NCBI GenBank assembly: GCA_913775095.1
Contig: CAJYIW010000003.1
Span: 1-64,000 of the forward strand
Source of the DNA: an uncultured Siphonobacter sp.
GTDB lineage: Bacteria > Bacteroidota > Bacteroidia > Cytophagales > Spirosomataceae
DNA: 64,000 bases
Direction of reading: 5' to 3'
Position numbers and translations under genes: made by a program. The notes under the pieces were generated by a model. That model saw only the letters and a list, made by a program, of their open reading frames with translations, was not told where the DNA came from and did no database searches. How positions within the stretch are numbered: the stretch's first letter is position 1; each line of letters opens with the position of its first letter. Below, in pieces: positions 1 through 6,611 of this stretch.

Positions 1-23
1 TATGGGTTTTCCCTTTCCAAACT

Positions 24-127
24 GAAAACTGAAAACTGAAAACTGAAAACTGAAAACTGAAAACTGAAAACTGAAAACTGAAAACTGAAAACTCAAAACT
101 CAAAACTCAAAACTCAAAACTCAAAAC
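24..127. repeat. Heptanucleotide tandem repeat array
   Basis: Ten perfect copies of GAAAACT (24-93) run directly into four copies of CAAAACT (94-121) and a partial copy. The unit is exactly 7 bp throughout, with one base switched (G to C) half way. A GC-rich inverted repeat, AGCGG-CGG-CCGCT at 131-143, follows. The array sits just upstream of the promoter element of the flavoprotein gene at 207. It has no spacers, so it is not a CRISPR. Slippage could change its length, but that is inference. Confidence 0.95.
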
Positions 128-194
128 CGCAGCGGCGGCCGCTCCAAACTAACTGAAAACTAACAACTCCAAACTGAAAACGCTAAACTCCCCT

Positions 195-202
195 TACCTT
201 TG
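195..202 (+). promoter_or_regulatory. Bacteroidota -7 element (TACCTTTG)
   Basis: TACCTTTG matches the TAnnTTTG -7 consensus of the Bacteroidota housekeeping sigma factor. No TTG is visible at the expected -33 spacing. The element ends only 4 nt before the GTG start at 207, so transcription would begin at or very near the start codon and the mRNA would be leaderless. Confidence 0.6.
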
Positions 203-206
203 TATC

Positions 207-1424
207 GTGAAAAAAACAATTGCGATTATTGGTGGCGGAGCTGCCGGATTTTTTGGAGCCATCAGTGCTGCCGAGGCTTTTCCGGAAGCTCGGGTGGTTT
301 TATTGGAAAAAAGTAAAAACGTACTTTCCAAAGTGCGAATTTCGGGCGGCGGGCGTTGCAACGTAACGAATGCGGCTTCCTCCGTAGCTGACTTACTCAA
401 GGGCTATCCGCGAGGATCTAAATTACTGAAAAATCTTTTCCCTCGTTTCTCCAATCAACACACCATCGAGTGGTTTCAAAGTCGGGGAGTTCCGCTGAAG
501 ACCGAACCCGACGGACGAATGTTTCCCGCTTCCGATTATTCCGAAACCATCGTTCGATGTTTACAGCTTCAGGCCAAAAACGCGGGTGTTGAGCTGCGTT
601 TGAGCACTGCGGTCAAAGCCATTCGGGCTACGGAAGAGGGGTTCCAGCTGACGCTCAACGAAGGCCAGACTTTTCAGGCGGATCGCGTACTGGTGACTAC
701 GGGCGGACATCCGCAGGTAACGGGTTATGACTGGCTGAGCGAGCTTGGCATTGCCATTACGCCTCCCGTTCCTTCCCTTTTTACCTTTAATTTACCGGAT
801 TCCTTTACGCGTGATTTATCGGGAATTTCGGTCAACGAAGCTCTGGTTCGCATTTCCAGTACCAAATTCCAGCACGACGGTCCTGTGCTCCTGACCCATT
901 GGGGACTGAGCGGACCGGCGGTTCTGAAACTGTCGGCCTGGGCCGCTCGCGAACTGGAAGAAAACAATTACCGATTTACCTGTCTGGTCAACTGGACGAA
1001 CCAGAAGTCGGAAGAAGCCCGAACGGCTCTTGAAGCGTTTAAGAAGCTTAATTCGGCCAAACAACTGGGTACCGTTGCCCCGTTCCAGATCCCGAATCGA
1101 CTCTGGCGAACGCTCCTTTCTGAAGTAGAAATTTCAGAGCAGTTACGATGGATTGATCTGAACGGAAAACCCTTCAATCGACTCTTCGAAATCCTGACTA
1201 ACAATGCGTTTGAAGTACAGGGTAAAACGACGTTCAAGGAAGAATTTGTTACCTGCGGCGGCGTAACGCTTTCCGAGATTAACCCTAAAACGCTGGAAAG
1301 CAAGGTTGTTCCAGGTTTGTTTTTTGCGGGTGAGATTCTTGATATTGACGGTATTACCGGGGGCTATAACTTTCAGGCCGCCTGGACTACCGCCTGGATA
1401 GCAGGTCAGTCTATTGGTTTATAA
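207..1424 (+). CDS. HI0933/YhiN-type NAD(P)/FAD-dependent oxidoreductase
   Basis: This 405-residue flavoprotein belongs to the HI0933-like (YhiN, BaiN-like) family; its physiological substrate is unknown. The N-terminus carries the dinucleotide-binding GGGAAG loop after a short beta strand, followed by an SKVRISGGGRCN segment typical of the family. The C-terminus has the second FAD-contacting motif, GLFFAGEILDIDGITGGYN. Length is normal for the family. Translation starts at a GTG, chosen because the MKKTIAIIGGG sequence is the usual family N-terminus. The gene is monocistronic, preceded by a promoter element 4 nt upstream and followed by a strong hairpin shared with the convergent DUF983 gene. 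Confidence 0.88.
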   Translation: MKKTIAIIGGGAAGFFGAISAAEAFPEARVVLLEKSKNVLSKVRISGGGRCNVTNAASSVADLLKGYPRGSKLLKNLFPRFSNQHTIEWFQSRGVPLKTEPDGRMFPASDYSETIVRCLQLQAKNAGVELRLSTAVKAIRATEEGFQLTLNEGQTFQADRVLVTTGGHPQVTGYDWLSELGIAITPPVPSLFTFNLPDSFTRDLSGISVNEALVRISSTKFQHDGPVLLTHWGLSGPAVLKLSAWAARELEENNYRFTCLVNWTNQKSEEARTALEAFKKLNSAKQLGTVAPFQIPNRLWRTLLSEVEISEQLRWIDLNGKPFNRLFEILTNNAFEVQGKTTFKEEFVTCGGVTLSEINPKTLESKVVPGLFFAGEILDIDGITGGYNFQAAWTTAWIAGQSIGL

Positions 1425-1442
1425 ACGTATATCTGGCTATTA

Positions 1443-1478
1443 AAATAAAGAGACGCGATCCCTCGCGTCTCTTTATTT
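1443..1478. terminator. Bidirectional intrinsic terminator
   Basis: A 16-bp stem (1443-1458 with 1463-1478) with a TCCC loop ends in a T run on the plus strand and an A run on its other side, so it can stop transcription from both convergent genes. Its core, GAGACGCGA/TCGCGTCTC, recurs in the terminator at 19287-19310. Confidence 0.9.
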
Positions 1479-1482
1479 TTGA

Positions 1483-1881
1483 TCAGGAATCGGCATGTTC
1501 GATCCTTGGTGGGTTTTCTTCGTAACTCACGTCCGAGAATAAATGTATGTAAATAATCCTTGAAGCCCGAAAGGTAAAGGGTACGGATAGTATAATCAGA
1601 CTGACCGATACGCCAATGTACACGAAGGGCGAGGGATCGTTGAACAAGTAAAACAGAATGACTGCCGTAGCCAGAATAATGCCCGTGGTGAGGCCGTAAC
1701 TCACGTACATGGCCCCGATGAAAAAGCCCGGTTCGCGTTCGAAACGAAGGCCGCAGGCAGGGCAGTATTTGTGCATCTGATCAAACTTGGTCAGTTTCCA
1801 GAGGGGATACTTAAATAATTTCCCCTCCCGGCAACGCGGACAACACCCGCCCGCTACGGCCTCTAGTTTACTTCGTTTCAT
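1483..1881 (-). CDS. DUF983 family zinc-ribbon membrane protein
   Basis: The 132-residue product has two CxxC pairs near the N-terminus (CCPRC and CPACG), which form a zinc-ribbon-like unit, followed by two hydrophobic segments (around residues 55-105). This is the DUF983 arrangement; the function of the family is not established. An upstream in-frame TTG at 1911 would lengthen it by 10 residues, but the ATG giving MKRSKLEAV is preferred. It lies downstream of the YeeE pair on the same strand with a gap of about 95 nt, so co-transcription with the sulfur operon is possible but not shown. Confidence 0.8.
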   Translation of the reverse strand: MKRSKLEAVAGGCCPRCREGKLFKYPLWKLTKFDQMHKYCPACGLRFEREPGFFIGAMYVSYGLTTGIILATAVILFYLFNDPSPFVYIGVSVSLIILSVPFTFRASRIIYIHLFSDVSYEENPPRIEHADS

Positions 1882-1975
1882 AAGCTTTACAATTTGACGG
1901 TTGGGTCTCAATCGCCGTGGAATGATTCTGCAAGATTACAGCCGACCGTCATTTCAATCAATGACAAAAATCACT

Positions 1976-2449
1976 TTAGGGCAAATACTGCCGTAAGGCT
2001 CCATACGTCCAGGTACCGGCTAAGGCCGATAACAGAGTGATGATTACCACGCTGTACCCAGATCCAATCTGGGCAAATAAAGGGCCGGGGCAGGCTCCGG
2101 TCAGGGCCCAGCCGAAACCAAATAATAAGCCGCCGTAAATCTGACCAGGCTGAAATACTTTCGCTGGAATGACGATCTTCTCGCCGGTTAAAGCTTTGGC
2201 GTTATAGCGTTTGATAAGGAAAACAGAAATCATTCCGGTTAGTACTGCCGAACCAATCACGCCGTACATATGAAAACTATCCAGCCGGAACATTTCCTGA
2301 ATCCGAAACCAGGATACGATTTCTGCTTTCACAAAAACAATACCAAAAAGGATACCGATGACACCATAGGCCCAGAGCGAGCGTAACGAAACCTCATCGG
2401 GATGTCGCGTCTTCAATTGCGGAGTAAATTCTTCCATTTTTGTCACCAT
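1976..2449 (-). CDS. YeeE/YedE family half-transporter (second copy)
   Basis: A 157-residue membrane protein of the YeeE/YedE (sulfur transport, DUF6691-like) family. It has four predicted hydrophobic helices and the conserved cysteine motif GACPGP in a glycine-rich helix. In YeeE proteins such cysteines relay thiosulfate or sulfane sulfur across the membrane. It begins 5 nt after the other half-size YeeE gene, and the two probably form one pore, as described for paired short YeeE proteins. An internal ATG (MEEFTPQ, at 2437) is an equally plausible start. It is the last gene clearly in the sulfur operon. Confidence 0.85.
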   Translation of the reverse strand: MVTKMEEFTPQLKTRHPDEVSLRSLWAYGVIGILFGIVFVKAEIVSWFRIQEMFRLDSFHMYGVIGSAVLTGMISVFLIKRYNAKALTGEKIVIPAKVFQPGQIYGGLLFGFGWALTGACPGPLFAQIGSGYSVVIITLLSALAGTWTYGALRQYLP

Positions 2450-2454
2450 ATCCG

Positions 2455-3015
2455 TTAAAGCTTAAGTAGGTAAGGTAATCCGAACCAGGTCATTACGAAA
2501 CCGCCCACCATGAAGCAGATGGTTGCCACCAGAGAGGGCCACTGAAGGTTGGATAAGCCCATGATGGCATGACCAGACGTGCAGCCCCCCGCCCAGCGGG
2601 TACCAAAACCCACCAGAAAACCGCCCACCACGATCAGAATAAAGCCACGAACAGTCAGCAAAGCCGACCAGTTGAAAACATCTCCGGGGATCAATCCCTG
2701 GAAATCATGAACGTTCAGGGCCTGAAGGCTTTCTTTCGTTGCTGAAGCAATCACCATAGGTGCTGGGTTTTTCAGGAAAAGTCCCGCAATAATTCCGCCC
2801 ACTAAAACCCCGGCGACGAACACCAGATTCCAGCTTTCCTTTTTCCAGTCGTATTGAAAGAATGGAATTCCAGCGGGCAGACAGGCCGCACAGAGGTGAC
2901 GCAGCGAAGAAGAAATACCGAAGGTTTTATTACCCAATAAAAGCAAAGCCGGAACCGTAAGTCCGATTAAGGGCCCTGCCACATACCAGGGCCAGGGCCG
3001 AGTAAGCCATTCCAT
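2455..3015 (-). CDS. YeeE/YedE family half-transporter (first copy)
   Basis: A 186-residue YeeE/YedE protein with several transmembrane helices and the family motif [10 protein letters not shown] near the C-terminal half, whose Cys is the expected sulfur-relay residue. A further pair of cysteines (CAAC) lies near residues 42-45. It precedes the shorter YeeE half by 5 nt. A terminator-like hairpin (3028-3057) separates it from the persulfide enzyme gene upstream, so the YeeE pair may be expressed at a lower or separately controlled level. Thiosulfate or sulfane-sulfur transport is inferred from the family; the substrate and direction are not visible. Confidence 0.87.
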   Translation of the reverse strand: MEWLTRPWPWYVAGPLIGLTVPALLLLGNKTFGISSSLRHLCAACLPAGIPFFQYDWKKESWNLVFVAGVLVGGIIAGLFLKNPAPMVIASATKESLQALNVHDFQGLIPGDVFNWSALLTVRGFILIVVGGFLVGFGTRWAGGCTSGHAIMGLSNLQWPSLVATICFMVGGFVMTWFGLPYLLKL

Positions 3016-3027
3016 AAGCTGAATTAG

Positions 3028-3057
3028 AAAAATGGCCCGTCTAAAACAGGCGGGCCA
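3028..3057 (-). terminator. Internal intrinsic terminator in the sulfur operon
   Basis: On the minus strand TGGCCCG (3057-3051) pairs with CGGGCCA (3039-3033) and is followed by five T residues. It lies just after the persulfide dioxygenase gene and before the first YeeE gene, so it may attenuate read-through within the operon. Confidence 0.6.
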
Positions 3058-3062
3058 CGGAT

Positions 3063-4460
3063 TTAGGAAATCATTTCGCCACTTTCAGTAGGCACATTCG
3101 TTTTCGCAATGGCTCCAAACCCGCCCGCTACTTCCCGAACCTGCTCATAGCCGCGAGCTTTCAGAATTGAAGCGGCAATCATGGAGCGATACCCTCCCGC
3201 ACAGTGCACGTAGAAAGGCTGGTCTTTGGGAAATTCAGCCATGTGCTCACTCAGGGAAGCCAGCGGGGTATTTTCAGCCCCTGCCACGTGAGCCGTTTCA
3301 TATTCGGATGGCTTACGAACGTCTTTAACGATTAATTCTTCGTTTTTAAAACGCTCCGCGAATTCTTCCGCAGGTGTGGATTCAATGGTATCCGTTTCTT
3401 TGCCTTCGGCCACCCAGCTGTCCATACCGCCCTGCAGGAAACCCAATACCTGATCATATCCTACCCGACTCAATCGAGTGATGACCTCTTCTTCCCGGCC
3501 GGGTGCGGTGACCAGTAACAGCGGCTGACTGATGTCGGGAACGAGCGTACCGACCCAGGGAGCAAAATCGCCATCAATACCAATGTTAATACTTCTGGGA
3601 ATGAATCCTTTACTGAATTCATGGGGCTTGCGGGTATCCAGTACCAGTGCTCCTTCCGTATTGGCAACGGCTTCGAAAGCTTTGGGAGATAAGGGCTGAT
3701 TGCCGCGTTTTACTACTTTTTCAACCGGTTCAATGCCTTCTTTATTCAAACGAACATTTTCCGGGAAATAGGCCGGTGGCGGGGTTAATCCATCCGTCAC
3801 GGCTTCAATGAATTGCTCTCTGGTTTGCGGTTGCAGGGCGTAATTCACTTCTTTCTGATGCCCCAGGGTATCGAAGGTTTCCTTACTCATATTTTTCCCG
3901 CAGGCTGAACCGGCTCCGTGAGCGGGATAAACGATTACCTCATTGGGTAAGGGCAATACTTTAGAACGCAGCGAATCATACAGAAATCCGGCCAGATCAT
4001 TCTGGGTAAGGTCTGCTTTCTGAGCTAAATCAGGCCGGCCTACGTCTCCAATGAACAGGGTATCTCCGGTGAAGATCGCTTTTTCCTTACCCGTTTCATC
4101 GAGTAATAAAATACAGCTGGACTCCATGGTGTGTCCGGGAGTATGCAACAGTCGCAGGGTGTGATCCCCTAGCTTAAATTCCTGCCCATCGGTCGCAATA
4201 ATGGCTTCAAATGCCGGTTTGGCCTTGGGGCCATAAATAATCGGAGCACCCGTCTTGGCCGATAAATCCACGTGACCTGAGACAAAATCGGCGTGAAAAT
4301 GCGTCTCAAAAATATATTTGATGGTCGCTCCGTTACGAGATGCTTTATTGATGTACGTCTGTACTTCGCGAAGTGGATCAATAATGGCCGCTTCGTTTCC
4401 TACCTGAATGTAATACGCTCCCTGAGCCAGACATCCGGTATATAACTGCTCGATGATCAT
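3063..4460 (-). CDS. MBL-fold persulfide dioxygenase with two rhodanese domains (CstB-like)
   Basis: This 465-residue protein joins an ETHE1-type metallo-beta-lactamase domain (about 1-250) to two rhodanese domains (about 260-355 and 365-460). The metal motif THFHADFVSGH gives H54, H56, D58 and H63. The second rhodanese has the active-site loop CAGGYRS with Cys420; the first has a TAPG loop with no cysteine and is probably catalytically dead. The same order, including the inactive middle rhodanese, is known in staphylococcal CstB, which oxidises persulfides to thiosulfate or sulfite. Neighbouring thioredoxins, TauE exporter and YeeE transporters fit that role. The CstB assignment is inference; a plain glyoxalase/hydrolase is less likely. 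Confidence 0.88.
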   Translation of the reverse strand: MIIEQLYTGCLAQGAYYIQVGNEAAIIDPLREVQTYINKASRNGATIKYIFETHFHADFVSGHVDLSAKTGAPIIYGPKAKPAFEAIIATDGQEFKLGDHTLRLLHTPGHTMESSCILLLDETGKEKAIFTGDTLFIGDVGRPDLAQKADLTQNDLAGFLYDSLRSKVLPLPNEVIVYPAHGAGSACGKNMSKETFDTLGHQKEVNYALQPQTREQFIEAVTDGLTPPPAYFPENVRLNKEGIEPVEKVVKRGNQPLSPKAFEAVANTEGALVLDTRKPHEFSKGFIPRSINIGIDGDFAPWVGTLVPDISQPLLLVTAPGREEEVITRLSRVGYDQVLGFLQGGMDSWVAEGKETDTIESTPAEEFAERFKNEELIVKDVRKPSEYETAHVAGAENTPLASLSEHMAEFPKDQPFYVHCAGGYRSMIAASILKARGYEQVREVAGGFGAIAKTNVPTESGEMIS

Positions 4461-4505
4461 AGGTTATTAATGAAGGATAAGGGCAGGACCGAACCCGCCC
4501 TCTGG

Positions 4506-4811
4506 TTAACTCTTCGTATTTTGCCGGACTACCTGCTCAATCTGCTGAGCGGACAATACGCCCGACTGTCGCCACAGTTGCTGACCCCGCTGGTATAAGA
4601 CCATCGTGGGCACCGACTGAATTTTTAACTGGGAAGCCAGGGCCGGATTTTTGTCAATATCAATTTTGACAATGGTCAGGTCCTCTCCCATTTTATCTTT
4701 CACCGCTTTCAGGTAGGGAGCCATCATTTTACAGGGTCCACACCATTCCGCGAAAAAGTCAACTAACACGGGTTTGTCGGAAGCAATGAGTTGCTGAAAG
4801 TTACCATTCAT
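4506..4811 (-). CDS. Thioredoxin (CGPC active site)
   Basis: A 101-residue thioredoxin-fold protein with a classical WCGPCK active site near residue 24 and the cis-proline region SVPTM. It has no signal peptide and should act in the cytoplasm. It lies directly upstream of the CstB-like gene and downstream of a paralogue with a CKPC site. In this setting it probably reduces persulfides or regenerates the sulfurtransferase, which is inference from context. The two copies are about the same length and alignable throughout, indicating a tandem duplication. Confidence 0.92.
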   Translation of the reverse strand: MNGNFQQLIASDKPVLVDFFAEWCGPCKMMAPYLKAVKDKMGEDLTIVKIDIDKNPALASQLKIQSVPTMVLYQRGQQLWRQSGVLSAQQIEQVVRQNTKS

Positions 4812-4830
4812 GGCTTTGCTGGTTTACAGA

Positions 4831-4938
4831 GTTTAGAGTTTAGAGTTTTGTGTTAAGGGTTTATCTGTTTAAAGCTTTGAGTTTAAGAAGCACCACTCCT
4901 GAATATCAACTCAAAACCCTAAACTCAAAACCCTAAAC
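4831..4938. repeat. Second heptamer-based low-complexity repeat region
   Basis: Between the two thioredoxin genes, GTTTAGA occurs twice in tandem (4831-4844) followed by GTTTTGT. About 60 nt on, the 14-nt unit AACTCAAAACCCTA is repeated twice (4908-4935). Both are multiples of 7 bp and share the CAAAACT word with the array at 24-127, in opposite orientations. No promoter or reading frame is obvious here. Confidence 0.85.
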
Positions 4939-4946
4939 GCTCTCTA

Positions 4947-5252
4947 CTAAAATCGTACCTTTTCGCGAATGATTCGTTCCAGCTTGTCCGCGTAGATTCC
5001 ACCCGCCTGACGCCAGAGTAACTTACCCCGCTGGTATAAAATCAGCGTAGGCACCGAGTCCACTTTCAGGTGTTTTTTAAGCGTCATGTTCTTTTCCGCA
5101 TCAATCTTGATGATCGTTAAATCCTGACCAAAAATCTCCGCGACCGTATTCAAATGCGGAGCCATTTTTTTACAGGGTTTACACCAGTCTGTATAAAATT
5201 CCAGTAATACAGGCTCGTCAGAGTTGATAATTTCTTCAAATGTTCCGTTCAT
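4947..5252 (-). CDS. Thioredoxin-like protein with CKPC active site
   Basis: A 101-residue thioredoxin-fold paralogue of the gene at 4506. The active site reads WCKPCKK, so the usual Gly between the cysteines is replaced by Lys. The cis-proline region SVPTL is intact and no signal peptide is present. The lysine next to the nucleophilic cysteine would alter redox potential or favour an anionic partner; this is inference. The gene lies between the TauE exporter gene and the canonical thioredoxin gene in the sulfur operon, with a repeat-rich gap to the latter. Confidence 0.88.
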   Translation of the reverse strand: MNGTFEEIINSDEPVLLEFYTDWCKPCKKMAPHLNTVAEIFGQDLTIIKIDAEKNMTLKKHLKVDSVPTLILYQRGKLLWRQAGGIYADKLERIIREKVRF

Positions 5253-5306
5253 ATTAATCCGTAGGCCATGGCCTGTTCAATTATAAAATCTATCCTTAAC
5301 AGTGAA

Positions 5307-6110
5307 TTACAGCATTAATTCCTTGATCAGTATCCCCGTTCCCATGAGCAGGGTGAACCAGCCGAAAGCGGGCTTTAATACCTGCCCCGGAATGTGGCGG
5401 GACAAGCCCGTTCCCACGACTACCCCCAGCCACGTCAGACTGGTAAACTTCAGCAAAAACAGCCAGTCCATGTCGTGCTGACCAAGGTCACCGAGGAAAC
5501 CAATACAGGAGTTAATCGCAATGATGAGCAAAGAAGTTCCAACGGCCAGTTTCATGGGTAACTTCACGAAATTAGCCAATACCGGAATAATCAGAAATCC
5601 GCCCCCTACGCCCACAAAACCCGTCAAGGTTCCTACCAGTAGCCCCTCGATGAAGATCAGCGGGTAGTTGAGGCGTTTCCGGATTTCTTCACCCGTATCA
5701 ATTCGTTCTTTCCGGCGTCCGCGAATCATCGACTGAGCCGACAAAACCATCAGTACGGCAAAAAGAATCATCATCAGCAAGTCCCTCGTCATTACCCAGT
5801 CTCCCGATTTCCAGATCACCTCAGGTAAGGCCGGAACCAGGTATTTTCTCGAAATAAATACCATCATAAACGAGGGAAACGAGAAAAATAAAGCCGTTTT
5901 CGGGCTGGACAATCCCCTTCGTAAATAATCCACCGAACCAATCAGCGAGGCCGAGCCCACAATCAGCAGACTATAAGCCGTAGCAATCGAAGGGGGTATC
6001 CTGAACAGATATACCAGCACGGGCACCGTCAGAATGGATCCGCCGCCGCCTAATAAACTCAATAACAATCCAATCAGGATGGCTACTGCTAATCCTATCC
6101 ACTCCACCAT
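5307..6110 (-). CDS. TauE/SafE family (TSUP) anion exporter
   Basis: A 267-residue membrane protein of the TSUP family. It shows two homologous halves, each opening with a glycine-rich hydrophobic stretch (SLLGGGGSILTVPVL near the N-terminus, and GFVGVGGGFLIIPVL in the middle). These are the TauE/SafE signature repeats. Family members export sulfite, sulfoacetate or related anions. The start at ATG 6110 (MVEWIGLAV) is preferred over a 12-residue extension that would overlap the upstream regulator gene. With the persulfide enzyme downstream, sulfite or thiosulfate efflux is the likely job. Confidence 0.88.
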   Translation of the reverse strand: MVEWIGLAVAILIGLLLSLLGGGGSILTVPVLVYLFRIPPSIATAYSLLIVGSASLIGSVDYLRRGLSSPKTALFFSFPSFMMVFISRKYLVPALPEVIWKSGDWVMTRDLLMMILFAVLMVLSAQSMIRGRRKERIDTGEEIRKRLNYPLIFIEGLLVGTLTGFVGVGGGFLIIPVLANFVKLPMKLAVGTSLLIIAINSCIGFLGDLGQHDMDWLFLLKFTSLTWLGVVVGTGLSRHIPGQVLKPAFGWFTLLMGTGILIKELML

Positions 6111-6111
6111 C

Positions 6112-6420
6112 CTACATTCTACACTCACAGTTCTCAATGCAGGCAATCAGCTTCAGCACGTCCCGTTCTTTCAGGGAGTAATACCGGTTCTGACCTTCCT
6201 GTTCAGCCTGTAAAATTCCTTTGAGCTTCATGTTGATGAGGTGATGCGATAACAGCGACTGCTCGCAATCCAACAATCGACCCAGTTCATTCACGCTGAG
6301 CCGATCATTCATTCCCAGCAATTCAATAATCGCCAGCCGGGTGGGATGAGCAACCGTTTTCAGGATAAAAGCCGCTTTTTCAAGCTTTTCTTTACTAGTA
6401 CTTTTTTCAGTAATCGTCAT
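6112..6420 (-). CDS. ArsR-family repressor with four cysteines
   Basis: A 102-residue winged-helix regulator. The core HPTRLAIIELL, the recognition helix around EQSLLSHHL and the wing NRYYSL are typical of ArsR. Cysteines sit at 52 (at the recognition helix) and at 94, 98 and 100 in the C-terminal helix. Such a split arrangement resembles the dithiol sensors of the SqrR/BigR class, which respond to persulfides, although the exact positions differ. The start at ATG 6420 is chosen over an in-frame TTG at 6435. It is the first gene of the sulfur operon, 1 nt from TauE, and likely represses the operon from the AT-rich region at 6441-6475. Confidence 0.85.
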   Translation of the reverse strand: MTITEKSTSKEKLEKAAFILKTVAHPTRLAIIELLGMNDRLSVNELGRLLDCEQSLLSHHLINMKLKGILQAEQEGQNRYYSLKERDVLKLIACIENCECRM

Positions 6421-6440
6421 AAGAGTGCGTAACAATCGCT

Positions 6441-6475
6441 CAAATATATTAACATATTTTCATATTACCATACTT
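6441..6475 (-). promoter_or_regulatory. Promoter and candidate operator of the sulfur operon
   Basis: On the minus strand TATATTTG (6448-6441) matches the -7 consensus, about 20 nt before the ATG of the ArsR gene. The adjacent AT-rich stretch contains repeated ATATT/CATATT words in partial inverted symmetry, as expected for an ArsR operator overlapping the promoter. A TTG is present farther upstream, but at 29 nt spacing, longer than consensus. Confidence 0.5.
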
Positions 6476-6611
6476 GTCAATTATTATTAACCACTGCGAT
6501 GGAAAAACAGATCCGGATTAACGAATAATGGGGACGAGCCCGGATTCCGGTCGCAGTGTCTGGAATTGCTGTTATTTTTACTTTCCGTTTCCAGGCATTA
6601 ACCCCTTTTCC

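Noticed and set aside
24-127. Possible CRISPR array
   Set aside because: Units are 7 bp and directly adjacent with no spacers; no cas genes nearby.
4908-4938. Telomere-like CCCTAAA repeats
   Set aside because: Only two partial units within a bacterial operon gap; the match to plant telomere repeats is chance.
6528-6611. N-terminal extension of the symporter
   Set aside because: The extra 28 residues do not resemble the family; the ATG at 6612 gives the typical first helix.
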